Part shown: in pieces, positions 20,442 through 22,180 of the stretch | How positions within the stretch are numbered: the stretch's first letter is position 1 | Layout of the letters: each line of letters starts with the position of its first letter | Source: Bacteroidota bacterium | GTDB taxonomy: Bacteria > Bacteroidota > Bacteroidia > Chitinophagales > Chitinophagaceae | Assembly: GCA_023412975.1 (NCBI GenBank) | Contig: JAEZRB010000141.1 | Span: forward strand, 1-22,180 | Direction: 5' to 3' | DNA: 22,180 bases | Notes under the pieces: generated by a model | The model's database searches: none | Seen by the model: only the letters and a program-made list of their open reading frames with translations | What the model was told of the DNA's origin: nothing | Made by a program: the position numbers and the translations under genes

Positions 20442-21875
20442 ATGGGTACAAACCGCAGGAAATTTTTACAGCGTTTAACCATTGGCGGAGGCATCCTGGC
20501 CACCGGGCTTCCAGCAATTGCGGGAGATCTGGCTACCAGTGACGAAGAGATTGAAAGATCCAGCCAATGGGAAAAAAGCCGTCAACGTTTTAATATGTGT
20601 GGCGATGCCGCGCCAAAGATCCCTGTTGTAAAAGTGGCCATCATCGGTCTTGGCATGCGCGGATCGGATGCGGTAGGACGCCTTAGTTATATTGACGGGC
20701 TTGAAATAGTAGCGCTTTGTGATAAATATTCTGACCGGGTGGAGAAAGCACAGCTCACACTTGAAAAAAGAGGCCGCCCCAAAGCAAAAGCCTATAGCGG
20801 TGAAGATGGCTGGAAGGCCTTGTGTGAAAACAGTGATGCAGACCTTGTTTACAATGTTACACCCTGGCATCTGCACGCCCCTATTTGTTTGTATGCCATG
20901 AAAAATGGGAAACATGTAGCCACAGAAGTGAATGCAGGTTTGTCGATCGATCAGTGCTGGGAACTGGTTGAGACCTCCGAAAAAACCAAAAAGCATTGCA
21001 TGATGCTTGAAAACTGCTGCTATGATTTCTTTGAGCTGCTTACCCTGAACATGGCCCGCAATGGTTTGTTTGGTGAACTGGTTCATGGCGAGGGCGCCTA
21101 TATTCATGACCTGAGTAAGGACTGGCTGTTTAACAAGAAGGCCTATGCCGACATGTGGCGCCTGAAAGAAAACTACCAGCGTAACGGTAATCTCTATCCC
21201 ACACACGGCCTGGGACCCATTGCACAATGTCTTGATATCAATCGTGGCGATAAGATGGATCACCTGGTAAGTATGAGCACCAACGATTTTACGCTGGGGA
21301 ATATGGCTAACGAGATGGCCGCGAAAGATCCTTTCTTCAATGAATTTACCGGTAAGCCTTACCGGGGCAACATGAATACCAGCATCATCCGCACCAGCAA
21401 GGGGAAAACTATCATGCTGCAGCACGATGTGTCGACGCTCCGGCCTTATTCACGCCTGCATACATTAAGCGGAACAAAAGGTATAGCCCAAAAATATCCC
21501 GGCCCGGAAAAGATCGCGTTTGGACATAGCTGGATAAAAAAAGAAGAACTTGATGAATTGTACAAAAAATATACACCACCAATCGTAAAACATATCGGCG
21601 AGATCGCGAAAGAAGTTGGCGGTCACGGGGGCATGGACTTTATCATGGACTGGCGCCTGATCGATTGCCTGCGAAATGGCCTGCCGCTCGACCAGGACGT
21701 TTATGATGCTGCAGCGTGGAGTTCGATCATTCCCCTGAGCGAAAGATCCGTTGCGAAAAAATCCAGAACCGTGGATATACCCGATTTTACAAGAGGCGCG
21801 TGGAAAACCAACAAGCCTGTAGACCTTACCCTCAACGGGGGTGCTACAACAACTGTCCGCAAAGTTCAGAAATAG
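20442..21875 (+). CDS. GH109-type Gfo/Idh/MocA family protein with twin-arginine leader
   Basis: Gfo/Idh/MocA-fold protein of the glycoside hydrolase family 109 type; characterised members use bound NAD to cleave alpha-N-acetylgalactosaminides. The 477-residue protein starts with a Tat-like leader: NRRKFLQRL (residues 4-12), then a weakly hydrophobic Gly/Ala/Leu stretch to about 28. The NAD-binding fold has VAIIGLGMRGSDAV (65-78) and NVTPWHLHAPI (138-148). GH109-like stretches follow: MMLENCCYDFFELL, GEGAYIHDL, GNLYPTHGLGPIAQ and HGGMDFIMDWRLIDCLRN. The position usually read as EVPAA/EVSGA is EVNAG (162-166). Export to the periplasm is inferred from the leader. Actual substrate is unknown; a plain dehydrogenase is the alternative. 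It is followed by a strong terminator. Confidence 0.88.
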   Translation: MGTNRRKFLQRLTIGGGILATGLPAIAGDLATSDEEIERSSQWEKSRQRFNMCGDAAPKIPVVKVAIIGLGMRGSDAVGRLSYIDGLEIVALCDKYSDRVEKAQLTLEKRGRPKAKAYSGEDGWKALCENSDADLVYNVTPWHLHAPICLYAMKNGKHVATEVNAGLSIDQCWELVETSEKTKKHCMMLENCCYDFFELLTLNMARNGLFGELVHGEGAYIHDLSKDWLFNKKAYADMWRLKENYQRNGNLYPTHGLGPIAQCLDINRGDKMDHLVSMSTNDFTLGNMANEMAAKDPFFNEFTGKPYRGNMNTSIIRTSKGKTIMLQHDVSTLRPYSRLHTLSGTKGIAQKYPGPEKIAFGHSWIKKEELDELYKKYTPPIVKHIGEIAKEVGGHGGMDFIMDWRLIDCLRNGLPLDQDVYDAAAWSSIIPLSERSVAKKSRTVDIPDFTRGAWKTNKPVDLTLNGGATTTVRKVQK

Positions 21876-21883
21876 CGATATTA

Positions 21884-21919
21884 GTCCTGACAGTCAGGAC
21901 GTAGGATCATGGGGATCCG
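21884..21919. repeat. Two adjacent short hairpins before the GH109 terminator
   Basis: GTCCTGAC-A-GTCAGGAC (21884-21900) is a perfect 8-bp dyad with a 1-nt centre, starting 8 nt after the stop codon. It is followed at once by GGATC-ATGGG-GATCC (about 21904-21918). The first looks more like a protein-binding palindrome than an RNA hairpin, since the centre is too small for a loop. Confidence 0.5.
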
Positions 21920-21922
21920 TAT

Positions 21923-21960
21923 AGCTGAAGTTCAAATGAGCTTCAGCTTTTTGTTTGTTT
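21923..21960 (+). terminator. Intrinsic terminator of the GH109 gene
   Basis: AGCTGAAGTTC (21923-21933) pairs with GAGCTTCAGCT (21938-21948) over 11 bp with one G-T pair and an AAAT loop. TTTTTGTTTGTTTT follows. This is the strongest terminator of the window besides that of rpsP. Confidence 0.9.
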
Positions 21961-22155
21961 TCCTGTTGGGTCGAAAAGTTAAATATAAAAGCACGGGTAA
22001 CATTTAGCACAACTCATCGTTTTACAGCAGGGTATGTTAAATAAACCGCAGTAAGTGACTGAAATAGTTTAGTTTTACGGGCATCTTTACCCCCAATTTC
22101 AAAATCTGGCCGGGAAAAAAGCAAAAGCCTGATCGTTTAAAATCACCACAGTTCC
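21961..22155. other. Intergenic sequence before the right-edge gene
   Basis: About 195 nt with no supported gene, RNA or repeat. No exact TAnnTTTG box was found on the plus strand. It probably holds the promoter of whatever begins at the right edge. Confidence 0.4.
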
Positions 22156-22180
22156 ATGAAGACCCTCAGCGCCATTACTG
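22156..22180 (+). CDS. Possible start of a further gene, cut by the right edge
   Basis: An ATG with codons MKTLSAIT runs off the window. Lys at position 2 followed by small and hydrophobic residues is compatible with a signal peptide. Eight codons are too few for any assignment; it is placed only because no other gene fills the end. Confidence 0.3.

Noticed and set aside
20475..21425. 316-residue open frame antisense to the GH109 gene
   Set aside because: The sense strand carries all GH109-like motifs; the antisense frame has none and no promoter.
1..22180. tRNA, rRNA, phage or transposon genes
   Set aside because: I saw no cloverleaf with a plausible anticodon, no rRNA core sequence, and no integrase, transposase or phage structural motif.

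Overview
The window is chromosomal DNA from a member of the Bacteroidota, most likely a Chitinophagaceae-type soil or freshwater bacterium. Three things point there: the short primary sigma factor whose N-terminus reads MRQLKITKSITNRES; repeated matches to the Bacteroidota -7 promoter box TAnnTTTG close to gene starts, with few Shine-Dalgarno sequences; and Bacteroidota-style families (GH109 with a twin-arginine leader, long LptF/G-type permease, short Rrf2 and Crp regulators). I saw no phage, plasmid, transposase or CRISPR hallmark. This is mainly core genome with unusual intergenic DNA.

Region 1 (1-6551, minus strand) is an assimilatory sulfate reduction cluster. Transcription runs from high to low coordinates: Rrf2 regulator, 1-Cys peroxiredoxin, APS reductase (cysH), sulfate adenylyltransferase small and large subunits (cysD, cysN), siroheme methyltransferase (cobA/SUMT) and a CysJ-type sulfite reductase flavoprotein cut by the left edge. 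There is no APS kinase. The cysH product has the cysteine pairs of the iron-sulfur APS reductases, so the route is sulfate -> APS -> sulfite -> sulfide, with SUMT making the siroheme precursor. A good promoter precedes the peroxiredoxin, and a shared GTCTAC motif near two units is a candidate regulator site.

Region 2 (6631-9593, minus strand) is a likely LptF/G permease - cation diffusion facilitator - OsmC operon. A 203-residue protein of unknown function (9607-10218, plus) diverges from it and meets a START-like protein (10215-10592, minus) tail to tail.

Region 3 (10903-14714, plus strand) is the information-processing block rpoD - ffh - rpsP - rimM. A strong hairpin with a T-tract sits between rpoD and ffh. 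About 330 bp of degenerate TTCGTGCAA-type repeats sit between rpsP and rimM. The usual next gene, trmD, lies about 4.9 kb further on (19637-20314).

Region 4 (14674-19525) holds the genes between rimM and trmD: a DinB-superfamily metalloprotein and a Crp/Fnr regulator (both minus), then DNA polymerase IV, an M20 dipeptidase, an Hsp15-like S4 protein and a small lipoprotein (all plus). Region 5 (20442-22180) has a twin-arginine GH109-type oxidoreductase/glycosidase, its terminator, and the first codons of a possible further gene.

The points most worth a second look are the structured RNA between rpoD and ffh, the GTCTAC operator candidate in the cys cluster, three genes whose promoter boxes imply leaderless mRNAs, and period-7 and period-9 tandem repeats in several intergenic gaps. 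I found no convincing wholly new multi-gene system.
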